Part shown: piece by piece, positions 10,141 to 22,227 of the stretch
Layout: the number at the start of each line of letters is the position of its first letter
Numbering within the stretch: position 1 is the first letter of the stretch
Assembly: GCA_039619475.1 (NCBI GenBank)
Contig: CM077115.1
Coordinates: 510,404,815-510,468,814 of the forward strand
Source: Icerya purchasi
Taxonomy: Eukaryota; Arthropoda; Insecta; Hemiptera; Monophlebidae
Length of the DNA: 64,000 bases
Reading direction: 5' to 3'
Notes under the pieces: generated by a model
The model's input: the letters and a program-made list of their open reading frames with translations, nothing else
Database searches by the model: none
What the model was told of the DNA's origin: nothing
Made by a program: the position numbers and the translations under genes

Positions 10141-10436
10141 CTACACTTAGAATTAAGTACAAAGAAGAAGAATACATATTTTTACATTTACAAAAAGGTA
10201 ACAAATTTAGAGTAATACATAATGTACATTTAAGTATTACTCCGATGAACGACGCGTATCGCAGCAAAGTATAATTATACTTACTTTATACTACTGATAA
10301 AGTATATTATAATTGATTATGTAATTTTTATACCGGCAGTAATATGAAGAAAATACTATAAAGTTTAAATATTTCTAAAAAACTTTTATTTTTCGATTGT
10401 AACGGATATTTTTTTTATTTTGCAAAAAATTACTGT
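10141..10436. other. no gene recognised
   Basis: AT-rich sequence between the interspersed repeat and the candidate exons. No recognisable feature. Confidence 0.5.
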
Positions 10437-10784
10437 TTAATTAGAAATCAACTCTTCTGTAGGAACTCTGTAATGGTAAATTTTGTTCGCGTGTTTCGAT
10501 TATGCGGTCATGCGTTTTGGTGTCGTCACCTCGATCGGGGCGTATAATTTCGTTTAGATAGGGTTTCCAACCTTGAGATAGATAATTGATAGCATACAGG
10601 CACATATCGGAATACTACACACATTTGCACACCTAAGTATACGGGCTTTGCATACCTGCTTTGATTCAACCGCGTTGCTTTAAGCATCGATAAATAAAAA
10701 AGATCCGATTCGGGGGTAGGTTCGCAATCTTGCAATTCTCTACATCGGGAAATGTCTAATAACGCCGCCTCCATTCTACGGATG
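10437..10784 (-). CDS. candidate last two exons of a host gene (BESS-like segment)
   Basis: On the minus strand a pyrimidine-rich acceptor (TTTTCAATTCTATACCAG) precedes an exon at 10784-10656 ending AGCAG before a GTATGC donor. It encodes MEAALLDISRCRELQDCE, then PESDLFYLSML, which resembles the start of a BESS motif of insect MADF-BESS regulators. After a 188-bp intron, ACCATTACAG could join a short final exon (10467-10437) encoding RVPTEELISN and a stop, in phase. No MADF domain was found upstream. It may be a chance frame or a TE relic. Confidence 0.28.
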
Positions 10785-11054
10785 CTGGTATAGAATTGAA
10801 AATGAACGATGTTATTCAGTATCATCCGTATTTAATGATAAAACAAATTCAGCGATATAAACTGTAATAATCGTAATCATACAAACACGAAAAGAAATCA
10901 TTTAAATAACGACGTTAACACAGCAGATAATGCCACGAAAATTCTAATCATCGGACGAGAGCATTTCTTAAAAAACTGATAATAATAGAGAAAAAAGAAA
11001 TAGCAAATTAATTATTAAAACAAACGAAACATTGCTTAACTATTATTATTAGCG

Positions 11055-11803
11055 CGTTTTGAAGCCGAACTCGGAGACTTTCCATATTTGCAGATTTCAT
11101 GTATATTGTGAGGTCGTCAGCGAAAAGATTATATTTTACGGGCGGTTCAATAATTTTGGACAGGTCGGATATGCCTACTATGAATAAGATCGGACTAATT
11201 ATCGAGCCTTGAGGCGTGCCGTAAGATATCTTCTGTCCGAACCTGAAACGTGCGGTCTGTCAAGAATGCCTTCACGAAATTAAGCAAGTTCCCAGTGACG
11301 TTCCAGTTTACCAGGGTTTGAATGATTTTATGTCACCATATACGATCAATAGCCTTCTCCAGGTCAAAGTTTATGAGCATTGTGAACTGATTCGAAACAA
11401 AGCCGTCACACATTTACTGGTGGAGTTTTCCTAGAAGGTCCATCGTGCATCTCTGCGATCTGAACCCGAACTGCATTGCATCAAGAAGTTACTTTTGTTC
11501 CAGTATCCGTATTAGACGAGCGTTTATCATTTTCGCCAGACATTTGCATAAATAATTGGTTAGGGAAATGGAGCGGTAGCTGCCTCCGGAGGTGGTTTTT
11601 TTTTTTCGGGCTTTAAAACTGGAATTATGTAAGCCATTTTCCAAGCATTCGGAATTTTCCCCGACGTCCAAATTAAATTGTAGAATTGTGCTAAGGGATT
11701 TCGCAGGGAGATTTTTGATCATATTGATATGTATGTCATCCGGCCCGGGAGCTGAGGATCTCATATGATTACATGCCAGAGTTTTCGATAAAGCTTGGCA
11801 CAA
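11055..11803 (-). pseudogene. LINE reverse transcriptase relic
   Basis: Read on the minus strand, the N-side shows APGPDDIHINMIKN and YRSISLTNYLCKCLAKMIN, typical of RT blocks 0-2. After a stop follow AMQFGFRSQRCTMDLL, LINFDLEKAID, GTPQGSIISPILF and LFADDLTIYMKS, which are RT blocks 3-5 with the F-A-D-D catalytic box. Stops and frameshifts separate the parts, and both ends are missing. The block order fits the Jockey/I supergroup of arthropod LINEs. Non-functional. Confidence 0.85.
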
Positions 11804-14800
11804 TTTATTTCTACATAAAAATAAAACAGATATTTCTGTCTAATCTATATACTTGTTGTTTTCATTAAATTAGAAAAAAAAAAGAAAAAAACACGCATTT
11901 TTGTAATTAACGTTTAAAGAAAGAAAAATTCTAGCCTCCTTATCTGCTAGATTCCATCTTGTATTCTATGTACATATATGCAAATCTGATGAAACCGTTT
12001 TAGTCAGCATTGCAGATGATGTGGCTACTCCTTTATCCAACTCAAAAGTATAGCAGTATAAAATTATGTGGGTAAAACTAAAAACTTTCGAAAAAAAAAA
12101 CAAAAAAAAACAAAAAGAGAACAGAATAAAGTAGTATTTTAGAGATTTTAAACAAGTGAAAGTTACAACTCATTTTATTTATCAGTAAGATGAAATCCGC
12201 CTTGAAAATGAGAACTACTAGTGTTGTCGCCGAAACCGAACTACCAGTCTATGTATTATAAAATAAAAAATAATAAATGATAAAGTACATTCAAGATTTG
12301 ATAACGAGAAAATTCTGTTGACATCAAAAGACGAATACAAAAAGAACATCTTACAATGTGTCATCGGATACCGTCATGGCGAGACATAGTAAATGTTTTA
12401 ATGAAAGCATGGTGGTATTGTGTATTCGCTTTTTAAATCCGAAAATTTCGGCGTAATCCGATATCTGTGTAAATTGTTCAGTTGCATAGTTACAAAAGTC
12501 TAATAAAAATGAAACAGCACAAAATTCAAAACTTGAACAATCACATCTCATGGAAAGATGGAAGCAGTTAAAGGAAATTTTGTTACAGCAGCTGGTGATT
12601 GATAATTCAATGTCAGATTCAAAAAAATGATTTTAACGACAAGAAAAAAAATTCTAATTCAGAATCAGAAGATTGCATTAATTTCAGGAAGTGCAGTTCC
12701 GAAAACTTTTTGTAGAATTGTGTCATGTGTTGCTTTTTCTGCTCATAGAGCGTGGAACTTTACAAAATTTAGATTAAAACGATATGATAAACATCACTAT
12801 GAAAAAATCTACGTTCTTTAAAAAAGTAATTATTATTCTGACGTATTTTTGTGTTTTTTTTTTTTCGGTTTTTTAATCTTTGGCCTCAACTACCGGAGGC
12901 ACTGACCTAGCACCACAGTTCGGGAAATCATCGGTTAGGAAAAAAAAGAGCTATATTTTAATACTATTACAAATTGATGAAAGAAGGAGGCGATCGTACT
13001 GACCCCATACACAAGGAGCGAATTTCTTTTCAAACCTTTGAAAAAAAAAAAAAAATTTTGTTAGAAAAAAACAAGTTATCGTTCCAAAAATTTTATTGAA
13101 TACTAGCTCTCCGTAGGTTTGTAAAAATCCCAGTTAATTTAAAACCGCCCATCCGCCCCGGATTCCATTTACTGGTTATACACAGCACACATTAGACTCG
13201 TTCAGAAAATCCCATTTTATCTGCTCGTCCATATTGTGCAAATTAAATCATTAAACGTGAGATTATTTTTTATACGCTGAAAAAATAGAATTAACGTCTG
13301 CTACACAATATATTGTTCGTCATCATATTGAGATATCATTTAAAAAGTATATACATATATGAGTTAGAATTTGAATTAATTTTTCTTTTATTTCATCGTG
13401 AATTAGTTTTACATATAAATATTTATATTATAAATTAGACAATACAATGCGATATACGCCGTAATTATCAGCAAACAATAAAGTATTAATTATTTTAATA
13501 CAGTATATTCGTGTCAGGCTACCTACTGAGCTGCCCTAGCAATGTCAAAACATATTAATTTTTTGATTATAATGAAAGTCATCTGCAGTAATAATTTAAA
13601 CATACTTATATTTATTATGCCCGTTTAAGAAACCTGCTGGCTCGTTCCAGTGTTTCAAACATGTTTACTTAAGTACAATTACAACTTGTCAGTCATAGTA
13701 ATTAAGTTGAGCTACTATATAAAGATAAAAAAAAATTTACAAAAATATCTACATGTATTACATAGCGATACGTTCTTTAATTGATGACGGGGCATTATTC
13801 GAAGACTTAATAATGTAAGTGTTCGGGTAACGGAGTCGGCAGAAATCGCTTCAACAAAAAAAACTCATAAAAAACAAAAAACCTCATTGTTCGGAAAAAC
13901 CGGAAAATTTAACATCAAAATTTTTTCATTTGACATGGACGAGCGTCGAAACATGTTTGCCGCGACGTCGCTTCCGAGCGAGCTGCTATAGCAATATCAT
14001 CATCAAAGCTGTACCTAAATCGCGACAGTGCTACGCTATTTTTCACCGTGACTGTTCGCAAGCACCGTTAATAATCACTCTGCGTCAATTTACAAGGATC
14101 AAAGCCATCATCATACACTCGCAATAGCATCGCGGTTTACACAAGCTGGTTTCGGCAGTCAACCCAGGTATTTGCCCGCAATAAGACGGACGTACAAGAT
14201 TGTCGAAGTTTGATTGCGATTTGTAACTCTTTTCTTAATTTTAACAGTTATTATCATCATCGTAACAAACATCACTTCCACAATTCAGAACAATAATGAA
14301 GGGGATGTACGTCATCTTACATATATATGTATATAAATGTATATATATATATATATATACGAGTATACTGTTACGAATTGAAGGTGTACTGAGTACCTTA
14401 CGAATTACGATTTTATCGAGTCCCTGTTTCGCGGAGCCAGTGTTACTTTTTACGATTTGCTCTCTCTCTGGCTCATTATTCCGACTAACGCGGTGAATCG
14501 TATTTCTAGTCTTCCTATTGTCAGGCACCAGTGAAGGTAGGCCTCACGCCTTTTGATGGAATTCGCGGAGCTTACGACATTCGAAGAAAATATAATGTGG
14601 TGGCAAAACAAATAACTAAATTCAAATTTTCTAAATTGACTAAATAAATATTTCCGATAATTATGCAAAATTTTACTTTTATCGACTAAATACGGTAAAC
14701 CGATATATTTGAAAACCGTGCGGTACGCGAAGTATATAATAATTAAACGAAACAAAAGTACAGTTGCGGATAATCTCGAAAAACGGAATCCCAACGGAAT

Positions 14801-15231
14801 AATCGTCGTCTTCTGGCTGACAGCACATGCGGAAGAACGATTTAAGTATATTATACACACTCTCAGTTATCACTCATATGTCTCGTTATCACACATCTTT
14901 TACCCGCCTCGCCAAAGCACAAGGTCCTCACACCTAACGAGCACAGTGTATTTAGTTTGCAGCGCCGTCACACACACGCACACACTCCCGTGTTACATGA
15001 AATAACCAGCGATGATCGTTCAACCAACGGATCAACTTATCGGCCCCGACAGCACCCCGTTACAGGAAAAAATACTAAAACCGAACAAATAACATATTCA
15101 CATTTACTCGAGAGATCTACTACGATACTGATTCGTCACTACATATATATATATATATATATACACATATATTCATTGTGAAATGCGGGGCGTCTCCTAT
15201 GTAACGTTTTTCTATTACGTTTTGAAATAAA
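11804..15231. other. no gene recognised
   Basis: Mostly AT-rich sequence with homopolymer runs (12,090; 12,858; 13,042) and a (TA)n tract at 14,340-14,359. A slightly GC-richer patch lies at 13,930-14,220, and the stretch 14,520-15,060 has several open frames on both strands without recognisable domains. Neither could be tied to a gene. Confidence 0.45.
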
Positions 15232-15481
15232 TCTAATATATAAAAGAGAATGTTTGTCTGCTCAATTGCACGTCTGTTCTATGTTTTTTATAATGAAAAT
15301 ATTTTAAACAAAATTATTACCGTGGTAAATATAAATTAAATGTAAAAATTGAAATAAAATGATAATTATTATAATTATAAATGTGTGCTCTAGATAACGA
15401 TTTATTAATTTCTGGCTCAAGAAAAAACGCGTTTTTATTCGTTTAAATTGTACGTATTACTTATTTTGCTAAAAATTAGCT

Positions 15482-15930
15482 ATGTCTCCCGAATGTGCTA
15501 ATATTGGTAGATCTTCCAGTGAATCAAGCAGAACAAGAACACATTACAAGCTTCACAAACAAGTGAAGAAAGGCAGGCAAGCACTGAAGCAGTTCGTATC
15601 CAAAATTCTGAGTCGCGCACGGCTGAGTCTGAGGAGAAGTGCATCTCTATCAGATGAGCAATGCTTAAGAAGAAATAACGCGGATCGAATATGAATAGCT
15701 CAGTCCCGTGCGGTTGAGTCTGAAGAGTTAAGGGAGACGCGAAGCAGATCGAGCGCAAAGAGCAGAATCCTGCACAACTCTGTCTGATGAATAGCGATCA
15801 CAAAGGGGAAAGAAATGCAACAAATGCGAGGAGAAATTAATGCCAAATATAATTGAAGCGGCAATACTCAAATTCGAAGAAGAAGATGTGCTTATTCCGC
15901 GCAATAATCCCCTACGACTTGGCATTTGAT
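15482..15930 (+). pseudogene. Helitron protein, N-terminal charged region
   Basis: Arg/Ser/Glu-rich repeats such as RARLSLRRSASLSDEQ, and after a stop SRAVESEELRETRSRS, resemble the low-complexity heads of animal Helitron Rep/helicase proteins. Stop codons interrupt the frame near 15,692 and 15,786. Confidence 0.55.
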
Positions 15931-15934
15931 TTTA

Positions 15935-16165
15935 AACGGTTGCAGTTTCCCGTTTGTCTCGCTTTTTCGGTGACAATTAATAAGGTATAAGGTCAATCTC
16001 TCAAAGTGTGGTGCGGATTAAATCTTGAAAACCCATGTTTTTCACACGGGCAATTATACGTTGCATGTTCACGAGTGTGGGTCAGTCCAAAAACTTATTA
16101 ATTTTTACACAGGACAGCGAAACCAAGAATGTAGTTTATCAAAAAGCGTTCGAATGAAAGAACGT
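15935..16165 (+). pseudogene. Helitron helicase, C-terminal fragment
   Basis: The translated pieces FPVCLAFSVTINK, GQSLK, LNLENPCFSHGQLYVACSRV and TKNVVYQKA are the conserved end of Helitron/Pif1-type helicases (SF1 motifs V-VI). A stop replaces the Q of KVQGQS, and a one-base shift follows. It joins the N-terminal remnant through a large deletion. Confidence 0.85.
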
Positions 16166-16333
16166 TTATTATAAAAAAAAAAAAAAATGTATCTTTGTTT
16201 ACTATGGGTTGATAATCATTTTAAAGTTTTTGTGACATCGCAACGTATCCTATATCCATGTGGGCTAACATAACTTAATGAGCGAATATAATATATATTG
16301 CTATCTTATTTCCTCTGTTTTCCCCCAGATTAT

Positions 16334-16358
16334 GCCACAGCCAGACGTGGCTGGCTAG
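16334..16358 (+). other. Helitron 3' terminus (hairpin plus CTAG)
   Basis: CAGCCA (16,338-16,343) and TGGCTG (16,348-16,353) can form a 6-bp stem with loop GACG. An alternative stem is GCCAC/GTGGC. CTAG ends at 16,358. The stem lies one base from CTAG, where Helitrons usually have about ten. Confidence 0.7.
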
Positions 16359-17556
16359 TATACAATAAAAATAAAAATAAAATTAAAATTAATTACTACG
16401 TAAACTGTAAATTAATAATTTCTGGAAAGAATGACGTAGTCAATTGAATTTACGCTTCCATAAATATTATACTACTTTCATCTACGAATTCAGGGGTTGG
16501 TGACTGAAGGGTTGAATTTTGTATATATATATATATATATATACATGTCATCGCGAATGTTCAGAAATAAATTCTTCTTCGGCGTTGAATTTCCCGTTTT
16601 TATGTCCCTTGTGATGTTAGTTTTCTTCCGTCATTTTTTTTTCTATTTCGTTTTTATTCAACATCTTCTCCAAATAATTTCCAAAAAAAAAGCTGATTTA
16701 CAATAACATTAACATTATGACCAATAAAGCTAAAACGTAGCATTACAAAATTGAACGTGCGCTTTGGGTTATTGGTAACATCGTTGATTACATAAGGTTT
16801 TGTCGAATGCTATAGTTAATATTTAGAAACGTTAAATATTTTCAGTCCAAATGCAGCGACCTCTGAAAAAATATGAAAACTATTTTTACTAATTCAATTG
16901 ACAGTACGGAATAGTATGAAAGTTCACAGACCAAAAACTAAATATTCGTAAACCGGTCTTTAAAGTGATGTTTGAAATTATTTTAAAAATATTAATCAGA
17001 AACTGTCATACCAAAACATGGTTAGGGCGGCAGACGCAGTTCACTGAAAAGAGCGCTTGCATTTAAATTAAAGATGGAAAATTCAAGTTTCAATAAAAGA
17101 AACAAAAACATCGAAACATAATTTTTAAACTCTTCCATAACAGAACACTTGAAAAAGTTTAAAAAGTAAAACGGTGTATATTAATGCATGAGACACTTCA
17201 CTGCTATCAGAGAAATTTTTATTTGTTTTGATTTTAATTTAACTATTTAATTTAAATTATTTGACGTTGTCGTCGCGTATGTTGTATCGTCACGTAGCAT
17301 TTGTTGTGCTGCATCGATCAATTTTTCGATTCCTCTTGCAGACAAAAACCGAGCCTCAGTTCGCTCACTATTCACATTACTTCCGACGTGGCTGTTGCAT
17401 ACTTTTCAAGTAAAACAAATAGAAATAAATGCAAATATAGCACCTTACTGCGTGTCAGTCTGTCAGAGAGCGGAAACAGCTATTTCATGTTTAATATTTC
17501 CAATCAGTAAATTTACTTTCAGTTACAAAATAATTTAGTTGTATGAATAATATGTG

Positions 17557-17625
<69 letters not shown>

Positions 17626-18664
17626 ATATATGTAGATACAAGCGCACATGTTCTGTCCAACCTTAATTGTCCTAAATACTTCGCACAATAGAAAATATTT
17701 TTTTGAACAAACATTGTTCAAAGTTGATTGACATATTTCGATAAAGTTCCATCGCTTTATTTACATTAAATTATTTTTCTTGTTGACTTGACTTTACGCA
17801 GTTTAAACTAATCTTGTTATTTTACCTTATTTACTCCGAGAACATGTCATCACTTTCCCGAAAACATTGAGAATTAAATATTCAGCCTCGAAAACGTTGA
17901 CAATTATATTTATCGTTGTGCGGTTTTCAAGAAATTTAGACAGCCCGCTCATAAATTTGAAATTTCAGTCGCTATTCTGGGTATCTTTTTGAAAATTATT
18001 GGTAACTGACGGTCTATATGAAATTTTAGATTTTAGCTAACTTTTGATTAATCTATTATAATCTTTTGGACCCGACAAAAATATCTTCAACTGTTTTTCT
18101 CCTATCACGGTACCGTTTTTAAGTATAGCATAAGAGTTGTTCCACTTCAAAATAAAAAAGCTGTCTCTTCATCGACTATTTATGTAAGTCTTGTATCTGA
18201 ATAGACTGTTACCACTAAAATTTTCTATTACTGAGCGAATTATCGTAACGTCTTGACAAACACACGTTTTCGTTTAATGTATTCACACTATTAACAATTT
18301 CATTAAATTTGGATTACAGCTATACGCAAGATTTATCGCAAATTTTCATACAGACAAACTGGCATAGCGCTATATGTCACATTAATGATCTAACAATGAG
18401 TGACCACCTTAGCTCCCATATACTTGTTTTAACTAAATTGGCCAATCTGACCAGTAGTTTTTGAGTTGTCGTTAACGATGCGTATTTAATTGTCTTCGAC
18501 TACGTTGATGATGTTCTTATTTTTTTATTACTTGTCTGCCCGCGCCGCGTGCTACGTCTATGTGTGTAATTGTCTATGCTAATTGTTATTGTGAAAAAAA
18601 AGTTGATTTTTAACAAGAAAAAAATTCAGCGTATAACGTTAAAAATTGTAAAATAAAATGTTTT
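16359..18664. other. no gene recognised; (TA)n tracts
   Basis: AT-rich sequence with (TA)n at 16,520-16,541 and a long interrupted (TA/TATG)n block at 17,556-17,632. No supported gene. Confidence 0.5.
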
Positions 18665-19100
18665 TTTTACAAAAAATAAATACCGACTTCATGGTTTATT
18701 ATAAAAATTTAATAAAAATACACTAAAAAGTAAAAAATAATTACTCCCGATAAGAACATATATTTCAGAGTGACGTATTAAGTGGTAATATTATCGTAAT
18801 TCTTATACAACACTGATACCTTAATTAGGGTCGGCATCAAATTCATAATATCTAAGAACAATTTAATGAACATTTAATGTTGTTTTTAATTATTATTTTA
18901 ATATGCAAATTTGAAGCTGACTCTAATTAAGATATCCAGTGTTGTATAAGAATTACCGTAATATCACCCTTAAGGTGTTATATCACTCTGATATACGTAT
19001 GTTTTTTATCGGGAGTAATTACCTTTTTTACTTTTTAGTGCATTTTTAAATTTTTATAATAAATCTTCAAGTATCGGTACTTCTCTTTTTGTGTAAAAAA
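18665..19100. repeat. long foldback (inverted-repeat) element
   Basis: The left arm, about 18,687-18,842, is roughly 80 percent or more the reverse complement of about 18,908-19,066. Shared blocks include TTACTCCCGATAA, GTAATTCTTATACAACACTG, CTTTTTAGTG and AAATTTTTATAATAAA. Similarity continues more weakly outward to about 18,665 and 19,100. The 65-bp centre is AT-rich and non-coding. Such long arms and a short loop fit a foldback MITE. Exact ends and target duplication were not resolved. Confidence 0.8.
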
Positions 19101-19794
19101 GCATCTCGTCTGTTCGAATAAGTTGTAAGTGAAATCAGAATCCAGGATGAAAATTTATCCGCCTATAAGTGTGTGCTGGTTTCTACGTCCGATATATTCG
19201 AGCCTACAGTAGACTAGTGTCAGTAGTCGCATATATGTAAAATGTAGTTCGAATTATACGAGTGCCGCGGCTGATGTTCCACGAAACTGCCCATCGGTGT
19301 AAAAACGGGTAATTTTGCAATTTGTATTTGTGCTACACGATTCATTTTTTCGTAATAGTATTTCACTGTTCGACGTATTTTGTGATATCGGCGCGAGTAG
19401 TCACTGTCGGTTGTTGATAAAATTGGCTTCTGGTTGCGCGTTCTTTTCTTATCATCAGACAAATGCATTTTTTTATCAACCCAGTAGTAGCACCATGCAG
19501 TTGAATTACGGCACTTATTTACTTCTTACACTAATCATCGTAACTAATTTTCGATTGCTGTGTCCGTTTAGAGTTTTCTGTAATGAAAGTTTTAGGCCTT
19601 TGCGCTACTTTTTTTTCGCAAATAAAAAAAATATATAAAAAATAATAATAATATTATTTGCATTGCGGGGCGATGCTTGGCACCTGAACTCAAATTTAGT
19701 TTCAAATGCAAAGCGTCAAGAACCGGTCCCACGGGAAAACCCTGAGTCCGTACACTGACTCCGTAAAGAACAACGTCGTTATCTCAGAATACTT
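19101..19794. other. no gene recognised
   Basis: Two overlapping frames of about 80-107 codons on opposite strands have no recognisable domains. Confidence 0.45.
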
Positions 19795-20390
19795 GCGAAG
19801 TACGTAAGTTTTTTTTTGTTCCATTTAAGCGCTTTTTATTGCAATATTTTCAGTTCACGAATAATACTCGTAAGTTAGTTGTATTATACTACATATACTA
19901 GGGAATTTCCAATGGATGATACTGCGTTTTCTTGTATTATATTTATTCTTCGGTTAATTCATGAGGTTTAGTTCTTTTCAGTCGCCTGACTTCATCCTGA
20001 TGGATGAGTCAGAAGCTGCCTCGTCTCTGTGTTTACATGCTTTTGCGGCCTTAAATCGTGCATTCTTGCTAGTTTCTTTATTTTGGCACATGAAGATCCC
20101 GATGAATATCATTGTTTCCTTCATGTTGTCCATCCTTAACACTTTGTTCTGGAACGTCTGAATTTTTTTTGTATGTGTTGGCTACTTTAGCACAACTCCA
20201 AAGTTTGCACAACCATAACTCCCCACGTTGGTTTCGGTATTTGATTATATACCAACGATTTATTGCTCAGCGAAAGGATACTCTGTCTTCCGATAAGCCA
20301 TTTCATCTGCAGCATTTTCAACTTTAATTGTTAGACCAGTTTAGTTTTGAAACTAAATGCATACCTAAATATTTCGCGAAGTACGTAAGT
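19795..20390 (-). mobile_element. 5'-truncated Jockey-like LINE with 15-bp target duplication
   Basis: GCGAAGTACGTAAGT occurs at 19,795-19,809 and again at 20,376-20,390. Between them, on the minus strand, lies a LINE fragment whose tail (poly-A, seen as T9 on +) abuts the left copy. The 5' junction cuts the coding sequence at KYLGMHL, just before the right copy. Further pieces are QTFQNKVLRM and RDLHVPK, typical of the Jockey-clade region after RT. Stops and shifts are frequent. Truncation, tail and duplication together indicate target-primed insertion. Confidence 0.85.
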
Positions 20391-21325
20391 AAAACAAATA
20401 TAAATCAGAAATACTAGCATATACCGAGAAGTTCTGTTTAAAGACTTCCGTTCTATTAAGGGCGAGAAAAATCGGTGACAGGACTTGTAAAATTTCATCA
20501 TAACCTTCTAACGCATTTTAGAAAAAGTACTTAATAATAACGAACGCATTAAGTGGCGCTAATTACAGTTTCTTTATTAACATTTTTAAAATGCGCGACG
20601 CTGAAATTAATGATTACAAAGTATTATTTAAAAAGAATATTCTTTAAAAATGTTAATGAAGAAATCAAAAAATTTTTTAATCCACGCGAGGAAAGTATTA
20701 AGTAATTTTTCTACGTTGCATTAGAAAGCTGTAATGAAATTTTATGAGAAATTTCTTAATAATTCTCGTTCTTCAGCTGAGTGCGTTGGTTTTATTCCGA
20801 TATCTAACGAACGACCAAAGCACAAATGTTAACAGTTGCTGGAAACTTTCCGTAAACGAGAAATCAGTGTGCTTATTTTTTCTTCATTATTTATTATTCA
20901 CCGGAGTTAAGTGGAGTGTACGCGGAACTTCCTTCTTAATATGGGAACAAGTGATTCTAGCCAGATAATATAGAGCGCTTTTTGCGTGACTGTCCGCAAA
21001 ACAAAAGTAGTTTTCTAGTTTGGAATCTTTATCAAAGCCGCATCATTGCGATTCCCGGAAATTGTGTCTTTTACGTGAACTCGCTTTAATGTAGCTGTTT
21101 AATTATTTTGTTAATGTGTTAAATATAAAGTATAATAAAAATATAAGAACAATAGAAATCAGAACACATTACAGACTAATATAAATAAAATCCTATTGTG
21201 CAAATTTACGTATGTGTTGATCCGTCCTTATACAGAATAATAAAATTATTCAATAAAACTAGTACTAAAATATTATACAAGATTTTATGTAATAAAAAAC
21301 ACAAAAATGACGAAATCAAGTGTTA
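20391..21325. other. no gene recognised
   Basis: AT-rich. A 74-codon frame at 20,744-20,968 (+) begins with a hydrophobic stretch but has no other support. Confidence 0.45.
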
Positions 21326-22127
21326 CAGTAATCGTTGAATACATTCCAAATCGTGGAAAAATTCTTCGTCTAGGGCAGTAAGTGGGAACTTAATATTTGG
21401 TATGAGCACCCTTAGCCTTCGCAACGGCTCTAAGCCTTCGCGACATGCAAAAAAAAAAAAAAAACAACTGCTCTAAATACTGTACCGGAAACTTTGCCAA
21501 TTCTTCTTGTAGACGATCTTTTCATTCATGCTTGTTCGAGACCGGCATCTCTCGAACTTTGCGGTCTAAATAATCCCGCAGGTGCTCAATTGGGTTACAG
21601 TCAGGACCGTCTGGCAATTGTACAAGAACCACTCACGCGCACGATAAGCTGTATGCTTCGGATTATTATCCTGGTATAAATGAAAGGAACTTAGGATCCC
21701 CCACTACTTCGTACTGGGACGTAAATTTCTTTTTCAGGATCTCTCTGTACATAGCAGCATTCATGTTCCCCGTGATAAACTCCAATGCACCTACGCCACT
21801 CGCGGTAAAACAATCTGACACCTTAATATTGCCGTCACCGTGTTTTATCGTTCCTACACAGGTACACTTGCACTGTATGAATCTGATTAATTCCGCACAA
21901 ACCCATTACTTCCTTCGCACTCGGCCTTTTTTATGTGTTCAAAGATTAATGTAACGTGTCACTTTGTCACACTTTCACACATGTCGCTCTAACTTCTGAC
22001 CTATTGCATTGAACTCGCTCAAATTTTGGTGACTCAGACTTCAACATATTTTCTTTCGTTTCATTGCCAAAGTATCGAACTTTCCCCACCCCGGTGTGTG
22101 TTGTTCAACAATTAATGTCGCTCACTG
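21326..22127 (-). mobile_element. Tc1-like transposon, N-terminally deleted
   Basis: The right end, read inward, is CAGTGAGCGACATTAATTG (ending 22,127) and is flanked by TA. A degenerate partner, CAGTAATCGTTGAA, begins at 21,326 after TA. The enclosed minus-strand transposase holds the C-terminal two thirds only, so the copy is an inactive deletion derivative. Confidence 0.7.
21390..21860 (-). pseudogene. Tc1-like transposase fragment
   Basis: Minus-strand pieces in order: TIKHGDGNIKVSDCF, SGVGALEFITGNMNAAMY, QDNNPKHTAYRAREW (second catalytic D, near 21,670), then DCNPIEHLRDYL with the catalytic E (near 21,585), and finally KAKGAHTKY before a TAA at 21,392-21,390. This is the standard Tc1 C-terminal order. 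The paired-like DNA-binding domains and the first catalytic D are absent. Frameshifts and an A-run insertion near 21,450 break the frame. Confidence 0.85.
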
Positions 22128-22227
22128 TACGTAGCTAAAACTAAAATATCATTCTTAATAAAGTATAAAATGGATGTATCGAAAAATCTAATTTTATATA
22201 TAGATAGAACGATTATTTAACTAACAG

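Larger units (their letters stand above)
15232..16358 (+). mobile_element. internally deleted Helitron
   Basis: The left end TCTAATATATAAAAGAG (15,232) matches the TC-start of insect Helitrons and follows an A. The right end is a hairpin followed by CTAG at 16,355-16,358 and a T, so the element sits in an A|T site. Inside are the charged N-terminal region and the last about 75 codons of the Helitron replication protein-helicase. The Rep nuclease and most of the helicase are deleted. The coding parts carry stops and frameshifts, so it is non-autonomous. Confidence 0.85.

Noticed and set aside
14241..14873. Several overlapping frames up to 136 codons on both strands
   Set aside because: Frames overlap each other on opposite strands, one includes a (TA)n tract, and none has a recognisable motif.
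17301..17510. Possible exon after CCTCTTGCAG at about 17,340
   Set aside because: The acceptor is good, but the following frame ends quickly and no donor or homology supports it.
17491..17721. Frame encoding a Tyr-Ile repeat
   Set aside because: It is the translation of a (TA)n microsatellite.
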